Source of the DNA: CBIHON01 sp966211965
GTDB taxonomy: Bacteria > Pseudomonadota > Gammaproteobacteria > Burkholderiales > Burkholderiaceae_D
NCBI GenBank assembly: GCA_966211965.1
Contig: CBIHON010000023.1
Coordinates: 24,073-88,072 of the forward strand
Reading direction: 5' to 3'
DNA: 64,000 nt
Positions 9,063 through 16,835 of the stretch are shown in pieces (the first letter of the stretch is position 1; the number at the start of each line of letters is the position of its first letter). A program made the translations under genes and the position numbers. The notes beneath the pieces were generated by a model. The model ran no database searches and was not told the DNA's origin. It saw only the letters and a program-made list of their open reading frames with translations.

Positions 9063-10817
9063 ATGCCAGAAACCCTGCGGTGGACCGTCTTCGGCCAAGG
9101 CTATAAGGCGGGTAGAGCCTTGCGCCGCCTCCTGTCAGGCATCGCGGCTGGCTTCTGCCTGTCGCTGTTGACTGCGTGCGGCGGCGGAACCGCGGTCAGC
9201 ATCGGCGGCACAACGAACGGCGGCGACGGCATCACGCTGTTGGCGCCTGCCACCGGCAGCGTCGGCAACGCCCTGATCCTGAGCGCTACGGCCGGCAACA
9301 CCAGCCTGATCAAGATCGAGTTCTTCGATGGGACGAGCAAGATCGGCGAGGATAGCGACAGTCCCTATGAAGTGACCTGGGTGCCGCTCGGCGCCGGCGT
9401 CCATAAGCTGCTTGCCCGCGCGACCGACACCGCCGGCACTCCCCGATCCAGCCCGGAAGTATTGATCAACATCAGCGCCGGCAGCGTCGATACGCAGGCG
9501 CCGACCGCAACGCTGACCGCGCCCGGCAATCTGGCCGCCGGCCTGAATGGTATCGTGACGCTCACTGCCGATGCGCACGATAACGTCGGCGTGGCCGCGG
9601 TCGAATTCGAGGTCGACGGCATCTCTCTAGGCAGCGTTCCTGCGCCCTATCAAACCCGTCTCGATACCAGCGCCTATCCGGCCGGCCAGCATGTGGTGCG
9701 TGCGCGGGCGCAGGATGCTGCCGGCAATCTGTCGGAATGGTCGCAAGCCTTGGTCCAGTTTGCCGGCAGCGGCGATGTGCCGCGCGGCTTTTCCAAAAAC
9801 GAGAGTTGGGTCACCGGCCTGACCCGCGCCACCGCCTTTGCCCAGGCAGCAGACGGCCGCTGGTTCATTGCCGAACAGGACGGGCGCCTGCGGGTGGTCA
9901 AGAACGGCTCGCTGCTAGCCGCGCCCTTCGTCCAGCTCAGCGTCGATTCGAACGGCGAGCGCGGCTTGATCGGCGTCGCGCTGCATCCCGATTTCGCCAG
10001 CAACGGCTGGGTCTATCTCTACTACACCAGCACCCAGAACGGGCCTCACAACCGCATCAGCCGCTTCGTCGCCAACGGCGACGTCGCCAACGCCGGAGAA
10101 ACCGTGCTGGTCGATCTGCCGCCGCTGTCGAGCGCGACCAACCACAATGGCGGCGCGCTGCATTTCGGGATCGACGGCAAGCTCTATGTCGGCGTCGGCG
10201 ACAATGCTAACGGCATGCGGGCGCAAAACCTGGCGGAACCGTTCGGCAAAATGCTGCGCTTCAACGATGACGGCAGCATCCCTGCCGACAATCCCTTCTA
10301 TGCCAGCCAGAGCGGCATCGCGCGTGCGGTATGGGCTTACGGCCTGCGCAATCCCTTCACCTTTGCAATACAGCCTGGCAGCGGCCGCCTTTACATCAAC
10401 GACGTCGGCGAAGATACCTGGGAAGAAATCAACCTCGGCGCAGCAGGCGCCAACTACGGCTGGCCAAGCTCCGAAGGACCGGACCGGATCGCGGCGGGCA
10501 TGAGCGCGCCGCTGTTCGCTTACAAGCATCGCGCGGGCGTTCCGCCCGGCTCGGGGCCGGGCGGTTTCATTACCGGCTTTTCGATCGCCGGCGGCGCCTT
10601 CTACCCCGTCGGCGGGACTTTCCCGGCTGCGTATCGCGGCAACTATTTTTTCGCGGACTACATCAGCAGTTTCGTTGCCCGGCTGGACCTGGCGAACAAC
10701 AATGCCGTCTATACTTTCGCCCGTTTGAGCGGCAACCCGGTCGATCTGCGGGCAGGCACTGACGGCGCCTTGTATGTGCTCACGCGGGATAAGCTAATGC
10801 AGATCAGCGCGCCTTGA
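9063..10817 (+). CDS. Secreted PQQ-dependent sugar dehydrogenase lipoprotein with two Ig-like domains
   Basis: 584 residues. A signal peptide ends in the lipobox LLTAC near residue 38 and is followed by a Gly/Thr linker. Two Ig-like modules come next (~50-130, with LLAPATGSVG and IEFFDGTSKIG; ~137-230, with PTATLTAPGN and VEFEVDGISLG). The glucose/sorbosone dehydrogenase beta-propeller spans ~235-584. It carries the conserved NHNGGALHFG (general-base His) and WAYGLRNPF motifs, and HPDF. Family members oxidise aldose sugars using PQQ in the periplasm or on the envelope surface. It begins 27 bases after the polymerase gene and is likely co-transcribed, which is an unusual partner for an EPS operon. 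No PQQ synthesis genes are in the window. Confidence 0.88.
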   Translation: MPETLRWTVFGQGYKAGRALRRLLSGIAAGFCLSLLTACGGGTAVSIGGTTNGGDGITLLAPATGSVGNALILSATAGNTSLIKIEFFDGTSKIGEDSDSPYEVTWVPLGAGVHKLLARATDTAGTPRSSPEVLINISAGSVDTQAPTATLTAPGNLAAGLNGIVTLTADAHDNVGVAAVEFEVDGISLGSVPAPYQTRLDTSAYPAGQHVVRARAQDAAGNLSEWSQALVQFAGSGDVPRGFSKNESWVTGLTRATAFAQAADGRWFIAEQDGRLRVVKNGSLLAAPFVQLSVDSNGERGLIGVALHPDFASNGWVYLYYTSTQNGPHNRISRFVANGDVANAGETVLVDLPPLSSATNHNGGALHFGIDGKLYVGVGDNANGMRAQNLAEPFGKMLRFNDDGSIPADNPFYASQSGIARAVWAYGLRNPFTFAIQPGSGRLYINDVGEDTWEEINLGAAGANYGWPSSEGPDRIAAGMSAPLFAYKHRAGVPPGSGPGGFITGFSIAGGAFYPVGGTFPAAYRGNYFFADYISSFVARLDLANNNAVYTFARLSGNPVDLRAGTDGALYVLTRDKLMQISAP

Positions 10818-10825
10818 TGGAGGAT

Positions 10826-10882
10826 GAGATGCCGGTATGGAGCCCTCTGGACGGCATCGTAAACCGATTTACCCGCATCTCA
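10826..10882. terminator. Possible terminator in a convergent gap
   Basis: A 10-base inverted repeat (GATGAGATGC at ~10826 and GCATCTCATC at ~10873) lies between the ends of the PQQ dehydrogenase (+) and SQR-like (-) genes. The loop is long (~37 bases) and no T-run follows, so this is weak. Convergent gene ends are where a bidirectional terminator would be expected. Confidence 0.3.
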
Positions 10883-10916
10883 TCAATCCGAGCATCGCAT
10901 CTTTGCGAGGATTAGA

Positions 10917-12188
10917 TTAGCGGTCGAGGCGCTCAATGCCGAGCGCCTTGAGCATATATTTTTCGTAAATCGGTTCGGAAGTGCCATTCTTCATTTTGTA
11001 CATGAAGTATTTTTCGAACGCGACTTTCGCGACGTGTACCCACTTGCCCTTCTTGAACCAGTTGACATTGCGTGGCGGTATCTGCGGCAAGGCAACGAAG
11101 GCCGCGCCGGTGTCGCCCATGTCGGCCAGACAAATTGCATTCCAACTGCCCTTCGCAGTAGCTGCTTGTCCCTCCAGCTCGGACGCAATATTCTGAACGA
11201 CGGCGGCGACCATGGTTTCGATCATGTAACCGGTTTTAGGAGCGCCCGTCGGCACCGGCGTCGCCTCGACCGGAGGGATGGCGATACAGACGCCGGCAGA
11301 GAAAATGTTGCGAAACTTCTTGCTGCGCTGATGCTCGTCCACCAGCACAAAGCCGCGCGGATTGCATAATCCATCGACTGCCGCAACCGGATCTACGCCA
11401 CGGAAAGCCGGCAGCATCATGCTGAATCTGAAGGGCAGTTCGTGCTCCTTCTTCACGTTTGCGTGCTCGTCCAGTTCAGTGACGTACATCTTGCCCTCCT
11501 CTACCCTCGTTACCTTGGCGTTGGTGATCCACTTGATGTCGTGGCTGCGGAGTTCGCTTTCCAGCATCGATTTCGAATCGCCGACACCGCCCAGGCCGAG
11601 ATGCCCGATATAGGGTTCGCTGGTGACGAATGTGATAGGCACCTTGTGCCGCAGCTTTCTTCGACGCAAATCGGTATTGAGAATGAATGCAAACTCATAG
11701 GCCGGCCCGAAGCAGGACGCGCCGGACATCGCGCCGATGACGGCAGGACCGGGTTCCGCCAAAAAGCGTTGATAGCCGGCATAGGTCTGCTCTGCATGGT
11801 CGATGGTGCAGATCGACTGCGTATGACCTGACGGCCCCGCCCCCGGCACTTCGTCAAAAGCCAGCTTGGGACCGGTGGCGATCACCAGATAGTCGTAAGC
11901 CAACCGGCTGCCGTCCAGCAACTCCAGGGCGCTGCCGGCAGCATCGATACGGACAACCGCCTGGGCCACGAAATTGATGCCCTTCTTTTCCAGGCAGGGC
12001 CGGATGGGAAAAGTAATCGAGTCGCGTTCGCGCCAACCGACCGCTACCCAGGGATTGGACGGAACAAATTGGAAGTAATCGACGGTGTTGACCACGGTGA
12101 TGCGATGACTGCGATCGATCTTCGCACGCAGTTCATAAGCAGCCGGCATGCCGCCGGTACCGGCACCGAGAATAACAATATGGGCCAT
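10917..12188 (-). CDS. Sulfide:quinone oxidoreductase-like FAD flavoprotein
   Basis: 423-residue pyridine nucleotide-disulfide oxidoreductase-type protein. It begins with the FAD dinucleotide loop ILGAGTGGMPAAYEL, continues with YDYLVIATGPKL, and has a C-terminal region (ALGIERL) lacking obvious transmembrane helices. Two cysteines fall where SQR enzymes carry their redox pair: one in GASCFGPAYEF (~160) and one in SAGVCIAIPP (~316). SQRs oxidise sulfide and pass electrons to quinone at the inner membrane. It is transcribed divergently from an ArsR-family gene, as in known sulfide-responsive units. A related quinone oxidoreductase with another donor is possible. Confidence 0.78.
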   Translation of the reverse strand: MAHIVILGAGTGGMPAAYELRAKIDRSHRITVVNTVDYFQFVPSNPWVAVGWRERDSITFPIRPCLEKKGINFVAQAVVRIDAAGSALELLDGSRLAYDYLVIATGPKLAFDEVPGAGPSGHTQSICTIDHAEQTYAGYQRFLAEPGPAVIGAMSGASCFGPAYEFAFILNTDLRRRKLRHKVPITFVTSEPYIGHLGLGGVGDSKSMLESELRSHDIKWITNAKVTRVEEGKMYVTELDEHANVKKEHELPFRFSMMLPAFRGVDPVAAVDGLCNPRGFVLVDEHQRSKKFRNIFSAGVCIAIPPVEATPVPTGAPKTGYMIETMVAAVVQNIASELEGQAATAKGSWNAICLADMGDTGAAFVALPQIPPRNVNWFKKGKWVHVAKVAFEKYFMYKMKNGTSEPIYEKYMLKALGIERLDR

Positions 12189-12344
12189 GCATGTCTCCTT
12201 GTTTTGGTGGGTTTCGCTCTGGGACCAATCATCGGAATCGTCCCGGTCGGCATTACTTTTTTCTTATTATGTCCATCATTATGTAACTAATTAATTAAAT
12301 AATCAAACATACACATAGCCAAGCACTTGTACAAGTTGGAATCG
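12189..12344. promoter_or_regulatory. Divergent promoter region between SQR-like and ArsR genes
   Basis: About 155 bases separate the two start codons. The middle is AT-rich, with the palindromic core TAATTAATTA near 12287-12296 inside a longer A/T tract. This is a reasonable place for an ArsR-type operator and both -10 regions. Exact promoter boxes cannot be assigned by eye. Confidence 0.4.
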
Positions 12345-12746
12345 ATGCGGCACAATAATGGTTTCACATGTTCCTTGAGCCCAGGCATGAAAGATCTACC
12401 GGTAGAAGCGTTGGGGCAAGTGGCGGCATATTTCCAAGCCCTGTCGGAACCGACCAGGCTGCATATCCTCAGCCTGTTGCGCGATGGCGAGCGCAACGTG
12501 GGAGAACTGGCCCAATTATGCAATTACACGTCGGCGAATATCTCCCGCCATTTGGCGGTCCTGAGCAAACACGGCCTGGTCGCGCGTGAGAATCGCGGCA
12601 CCAGCGTCTATTACCGCATTGCCGATGAGTCCGTGTATGCGCTATGCGACCTGGTGTGCGGTAGCATTGCGCGCCAATTCGAGCAGACCGCACGCGAGCA
12701 GCAGGCATTCGTCCGAACTACCGGGCGCGCAAAGGGGCGGCAGTAA
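12345..12746 (+). CDS. ArsR/SmtB-family repressor, possibly sulfide-responsive
   Basis: Winged-helix regulator of ~133 residues. The DNA-binding core is LSEPTRLHILSLLRDGERNV, then LAQLCNYTSANISRHLAVLS with the recognition helix, then the wing ARENRGTSVYYRI. Cysteines occur in QLCNY and in YALCDLVCGS, a spacing comparable to the two-Cys dithiol switch of BigR/SqrR persulfide sensors rather than the ELCVCDL metal site of classical ArsR. With the divergent SQR-like gene this suggests a sulfide/persulfide sensor (inference). The start is uncertain: ATG 12345 (TTGGA upstream) is chosen, and ATG 12387 would give a more typical compact protein. Confidence 0.82.
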   Translation: MRHNNGFTCSLSPGMKDLPVEALGQVAAYFQALSEPTRLHILSLLRDGERNVGELAQLCNYTSANISRHLAVLSKHGLVARENRGTSVYYRIADESVYALCDLVCGSIARQFEQTAREQQAFVRTTGRAKGRQ

Positions 12747-12848
12747 GAGCCCGCGCAGGAATACAGGCACGAGCAAAACCAGCGCCAGGCCGATACCGGA
12801 TCTGAGCATGGCCGGCGGCCACCTCAAGCCGCCAGGCTCAACGGCTTA

Positions 12849-14894
12849 TTAAGGAATAGCAGCGCCAAAAGGCCGGCTTTGTATCCCGGCCTGCTGCTCA
12901 GCCGCCGCATCGGCAGGTCCGTTCGTCAAAACCTCGCGACTGGAAGCCGATCGCGCCGGCATATCCAATGGATTCCCCTTTGCCATCAAATAGCGCTGCG
13001 CCAAAAGAATCGCAGCCTTGGTGTTGATGTGATTTGCATCCTTGTATAGGGCGGTATTTTCAATATACGTCACGCACTCGACATCATTGCACATGACTAT
13101 TTTCGGATCGATCACGATTGCGCGCGGATACATGCGCTTGACTTCGTCGATCGCCCGATCCATCGCACCTTGCGCATTGCTGACGTAACTGTATGGAATA
13201 TTGCAGTTCTTGTCCGCTTCGAACCATCCACGCTTTTTGAACAAGACGCACTGGGACAGGTCCGATTTATAGTACGGATTGTCCTTGAACAGAACCGGCG
13301 TGGCGCCCGCCTCGATAATTTTTTTCACGACCTGCGCCAATCTCTCCTCGAAAAAATCCTCTTTTCCCTTGTAAGGCCAAAAACTCGCGAGCACAACGAA
13401 TTTGAAATTACCGGCTAATTTCAGCAGGTCGGCATTATGCTTCTGACAGACGGTCGGTACCTCATCCTTGCCTGCGGGTTCTTCGAACAAGTCGATTGCG
13501 GTGCAGCTTCCGGCAACGTGATAGACCGACTTCAGCTTGGCATTCGTCGACAGATATTCGACAAAAGGTTTGAAATGATTGGCATGGGAGTCGCCAAACA
13601 ATAATATGTCGGCGCGCTGCTTTTTCAGATCGCCGAACGCGCAGTGGTCGGTCAGGTAGTCGAGCGACACACCCTTGTAGTCCTCGGACCGGATCGAACA
13701 GGAACGCGTCAGGTCCCGCTCGAACGAATAGCTGGAGACCAGATCCTGCAGCTCGTCCGAAAAACGGCCCGGCATTCCTTCCGTCGCATAAGAGTACAAA
13801 CCGACCGCAATAAAAATAGCAGAGGGCGCCGCATAGAATCTCAGAAAGGCGGTTTTGAAACCCATTCTCTTGTTGCTGCGAATGGGAACTTCGATGTATT
13901 TCCATGTAAGAAAAGCCAGTAAAAAAGAGGAAGCGATCACGGCCGCTGCCATCGGCAAATCGATGTCTATCCTGCGATATCGAAGAAACGAAAGAATGGG
14001 CCAATGCCACAAATACAGAGAATAGGAAATCAAACCGATGAAGACCAGGACCCGGTTCTCCAGGACCGCATTGATCGCATTTTTCCTGGCGCAGGCGTAG
14101 ATCAGCAGCGCAGCCCCGACGCAGGGATAGAGTGAATTAAGGCCAGGAAAAGGCAGATCGCGCCTGATGAAGAAGAACGAGCCCAGGACCAGCATTGCAC
14201 CGATACCCGCCAGAATTGTCGACATCTGCCGCGAATCCGCCGGTCCAGCTCGGAGCGAAAAAAAAGTCAAGGCACCCAAGATGAGTTCATGCGCCCGGTA
14301 CGGCAAGAGAAAATAAGTGCCGACCTTGCCGGTCTTGAATTCCGATATGCCGATGAAAACGATTCCGGCCGCCAGCAGAATCGGGACGATCTTTTTCCTG
14401 AAATGGCGATACAAGAATATCAGCAGGATCGGGAAGATGAAATAAAACTGTTCCTCCACGGACAGCGACCAGGTATGCAGCAAGGGGAATTCCTCGGTGC
14501 GCTGTCCAAAATATCCCCAACTCAACATTGAGAAAAATATATTCGAAGCGAATCCCCATGACGCCGACAGAGAGCTTGTATAAAAAATGTAGTCGTTCGG
14601 AATCAGGAGATAAGTCGAGAGCACCAGCGTAAACAGCGCAACCACAATGTACGCAGGCAGCAAACGCTTGATGCGGCGTGCATAGAAATCGGCAAAACTG
14701 AAACGGTCATTCTCAAGATGCTTGAAGATCAGGCCGGAGATCAGAAAACCAGAAATAACAAAGAAAACGTCGACGCCGACAAAACCACCTGGCACCAGGC
14801 GTGGATTGATATGGAAGCCGAGAACTGCAAGCACGGCGACTGCGCGAAGACCGTCGATATCGGGACGATAACCAGAAGTGGTATGTGTATTCAT
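12849..14894 (-). CDS. OafA/YrhL-type acyltransferase with C-terminal SGNH domain
   Basis: About 681 residues. The N-terminal ~380 residues form the acyltransferase-3 membrane domain (YRPDIDGLRAVAVL, about 10 hydrophobic segments, SLYLWHWPILSF). The C-terminal ~250 residues form a periplasmic SGNH hydrolase-like domain with block I DILLFGDSHANHF and a late DANHIN motif supplying the Asp-x-x-His pair. Proteins of this architecture O-acetylate surface polysaccharides or peptidoglycan. I place the start at the ATG at 14894 (MNTHTTSGYRP), where family similarity begins. In-frame codons reach 15065 but would add 57 unconvincing residues. No clear ribosome-binding site is visible. It is a single minus-strand gene among plus-strand EPS genes. 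Confidence 0.9.
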   Translation of the reverse strand: MNTHTTSGYRPDIDGLRAVAVLAVLGFHINPRLVPGGFVGVDVFFVISGFLISGLIFKHLENDRFSFADFYARRIKRLLPAYIVVALFTLVLSTYLLIPNDYIFYTSSLSASWGFASNIFFSMLSWGYFGQRTEEFPLLHTWSLSVEEQFYFIFPILLIFLYRHFRKKIVPILLAAGIVFIGISEFKTGKVGTYFLLPYRAHELILGALTFFSLRAGPADSRQMSTILAGIGAMLVLGSFFFIRRDLPFPGLNSLYPCVGAALLIYACARKNAINAVLENRVLVFIGLISYSLYLWHWPILSFLRYRRIDIDLPMAAAVIASSFLLAFLTWKYIEVPIRSNKRMGFKTAFLRFYAAPSAIFIAVGLYSYATEGMPGRFSDELQDLVSSYSFERDLTRSCSIRSEDYKGVSLDYLTDHCAFGDLKKQRADILLFGDSHANHFKPFVEYLSTNAKLKSVYHVAGSCTAIDLFEEPAGKDEVPTVCQKHNADLLKLAGNFKFVVLASFWPYKGKEDFFEERLAQVVKKIIEAGATPVLFKDNPYYKSDLSQCVLFKKRGWFEADKNCNIPYSYVSNAQGAMDRAIDEVKRMYPRAIVIDPKIVMCNDVECVTYIENTALYKDANHINTKAAILLAQRYLMAKGNPLDMPARSASSREVLTNGPADAAAEQQAGIQSRPFGAAIP

Positions 14895-15473
14895 GCAGCT
14901 TGAAATAGGGAGGAAATGCATCATTGTCGCCACACCGCAGGCGGTGCTTTTGATATGCGACAAGCTATTCCGCTTCTCTTCAAGGATCTGCCATGGAACA
15001 TACGAAGTCCAGTCTGCGACATGATTCGGCAGCCGTGACAACGATATTTTTCGTATCGCATCCATGTCGGCATCGCTTGAAAAATGAGTGTCCCGAATTT
15101 GTGATAAGTCAAATATGTAAGTACTTACTCTACTATGATATTTTCATCGACTTCCTATATTGTCTCCCTAAGCAGGTAGGCAAGAATTTTTGACATCGCA
15201 ATGATTGCAAACCGGATTTCCCTCTCCAGCAAGCTTCATGACAGCCCTTTAGCAGGGCGCGTAGGCCGCATCTTCGCCTGCAAATGGAGATGCGCCCAGC
15301 CAGGGAAATCCGCTCGGCATAGCCCCTGCAGAGACCGCGCGGGTTGTACCTGCCCTACCCGGTCATGCGAGCTGTCATGTATTACGTAACGCTCAATAGA
15401 ACCGAAATCGCGATGCGTCGTATCTATGAGTATTTTCGCCGTTTATCAAACCCAATTTCTTTGGGAGGGTTGA
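14895..15473. other. Long divergent intergenic region with foldback structure
   Basis: No convincing gene lies between the divergent acyltransferase (-) and GNAT (+) genes. The region is AT-rich around 15100-15190, where promoters would be expected. It also holds a foldback at 15213-15312, listed separately. Confidence 0.6.
15213..15312. repeat. Intergenic foldback with two inner hairpins
   Basis: Outer arms CGGATTTCCCT (15213-15223) and AGGGAAATCCG (15302-15312) are perfect 11-base inverted repeats. Inside are a perfect hairpin GCCCT-TTAGC-AGGGC (15244-15258) and a hairpin with stem GCATCT/AGATGC (15268-15293). Nested pairing resembles a structured RNA or a small foldback element, but an 11-base outer stem at this distance could occur by chance in a window of this size. 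Confidence 0.4.
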
Positions 15474-16622
15474 ATGAATCCACTAGCTTTCATGGAAGAA
15501 CCATGCTCGATTCCCGTACCGGCCACAGGCCACATCTCGATACAATCAAGCAAATTGGGACAAGTAAGCACGTTCTGTTATGAAAACGAAATCCCCTCCT
15601 TTGTTGAACCCGAACTGGATAGGATCTATGGAAATTTTTTCTCTACGCTAACGCATTTCCGGGAATCCGGCCGGCTGGAAAATGTCAGCACGTATGTTGT
15701 CTTCGTTGACGGACAGGTGACCGCTGTCATCTTGTTCTACCGCAACCAACGGAAGGTGCATGTACTCAATGAGGTAATCAATCTCGACCAGGACGAAGCG
15801 CGCCAATTTTCCAACTACATATTTTCGACCTACGGCTCGGTTGACGTCATTTCGTTTCATGCAGTGCAGGCAGACAGCGTAAGCTTTCGCCGTCCTTACC
15901 AGCGCATCAATTGCCTCGAAGATATTGTGCTGACTTTGCCCAGCGTGACAGAAGACTATTTCACCTGTCTGGGAAAATCCACGCGCAAAACAATCAAAAA
16001 CTACACCAACAAGCTGAAACGGGATTTCCCTTCTTTCGATAGCAAAACCTATATGACCAAGGAGGCAAACGAGGAGCAGATAAGGACCATTATTGAATTA
16101 AGCAGAGTCCGGCTGCTCGCCAGCGGAAAGATATCCGCCTTCGACGAAGAGGCCATCAAACGGATCATCAAATCGGTCCGCATGTACGGCTTGACCTGTG
16201 TGGCCACCATCAACGGCAAGATCTGCGCCGGCTCCATCAGCTATCGCGTCGGGGAAAATTATTTCATGCATGTCTGCGCACATGATTCCTTCTATGACAA
16301 TTATCGGCTCGGCATGCTATACCGCTACATCACCATCTGCGAGTGCATTCGGCAGCGCGGCAGGGAATGCCATTTCCTGTGGGGCCGGCAGGAATACAAG
16401 TTCAGCTTATTGGGGGTCCAGCGCGACCTCCACGATCTCGTGATTTACCGGTCCTGGGGACATTTCCTGCTGCACGCCGGCGTGGCATGCCAGACCATGC
16501 TCAAAGGGGCAAAGCGCCAAGCGATACTTCTGGTACGTGGATGGAAAGAGCGTAACAGCAGCATATCGAGCTTTGCCATCAGATTTTTAAACAGGCTGGG
16601 AATGTTACGGCCTTCCGCGTAG
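15474..16622 (+). CDS. GNAT/FemAB-like transferase (BioF2-type acetyltransferase), copy 1
   Basis: 382 residues, strongly similar to the protein at 29089-30249. The shared blocks include the ENEIPSFV opening, INCLEDIV, the basic KSTRKTIKNYTNKLKRDFPS segment, and the C-terminal GNAT-like core (CVATINGKICAGSISYRVG, then FLWGRQEYKFSLLGVQRDL). No signal peptide is evident, so it is probably cytoplasmic or membrane-peripheral. The family resembles Acetyltransf_6/CelD-type and FemAB-fold enzymes that acylate sugars or lipid-linked glycans. Here it may N-acylate or aminoacylate an EPS precursor (inference). The start is well supported by GGGAGGG ending 4 bases before the ATG. Confidence 0.8.
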   Translation: MNPLAFMEEPCSIPVPATGHISIQSSKLGQVSTFCYENEIPSFVEPELDRIYGNFFSTLTHFRESGRLENVSTYVVFVDGQVTAVILFYRNQRKVHVLNEVINLDQDEARQFSNYIFSTYGSVDVISFHAVQADSVSFRRPYQRINCLEDIVLTLPSVTEDYFTCLGKSTRKTIKNYTNKLKRDFPSFDSKTYMTKEANEEQIRTIIELSRVRLLASGKISAFDEEAIKRIIKSVRMYGLTCVATINGKICAGSISYRVGENYFMHVCAHDSFYDNYRLGMLYRYITICECIRQRGRECHFLWGRQEYKFSLLGVQRDLHDLVIYRSWGHFLLHAGVACQTMLKGAKRQAILLVRGWKERNSSISSFAIRFLNRLGMLRPSA

Positions 16623-16835
16623 AAATCGGCCAACGCGCAAGGCGTCCACCTCTGCGCCACTTCCCCCATTCCTCAGATTTTACAAATTTTTTTTGTGAAC
16701 CAAATCATATCCTTCGTTTGACGTATCTCAACGCACGGCCAGAATGAGAATTGATGAATGTCAAACGAACACAATTACAGTTAGTGTCAAATAGCTATGG
16801 GATAAATCATGCTGATATAACGTGGAAGAAGGCAA
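16623..16835. promoter_or_regulatory. Intergenic region upstream of the double glycosyltransferase
   Basis: AT-rich 213-base gap with a T-run at 16688-16695 that may end the GNAT transcript. A perfect 10-base inverted repeat (TTCGTTTGAC 16713-16722 and GTCAAACGAA 16760-16769) could be an operator, but this length is compatible with chance. A promoter for the next gene is likely here but cannot be pinned down. Confidence 0.35.

Noticed and set aside
1..16738. 11-base match TCAACGCACGG at 1-11 and 16728-16738, both upstream of EPS genes
   Set aside because: Many repeated 11-mers are expected by chance in 64 kb, and the surrounding bases do not match.
16713..16769. 10-bp inverted repeat TTCGTTTGAC / GTCAAACGAA as an operator
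   Set aside because: A few such repeats at this spacing are expected by chance; no second copy supports a regulator site.
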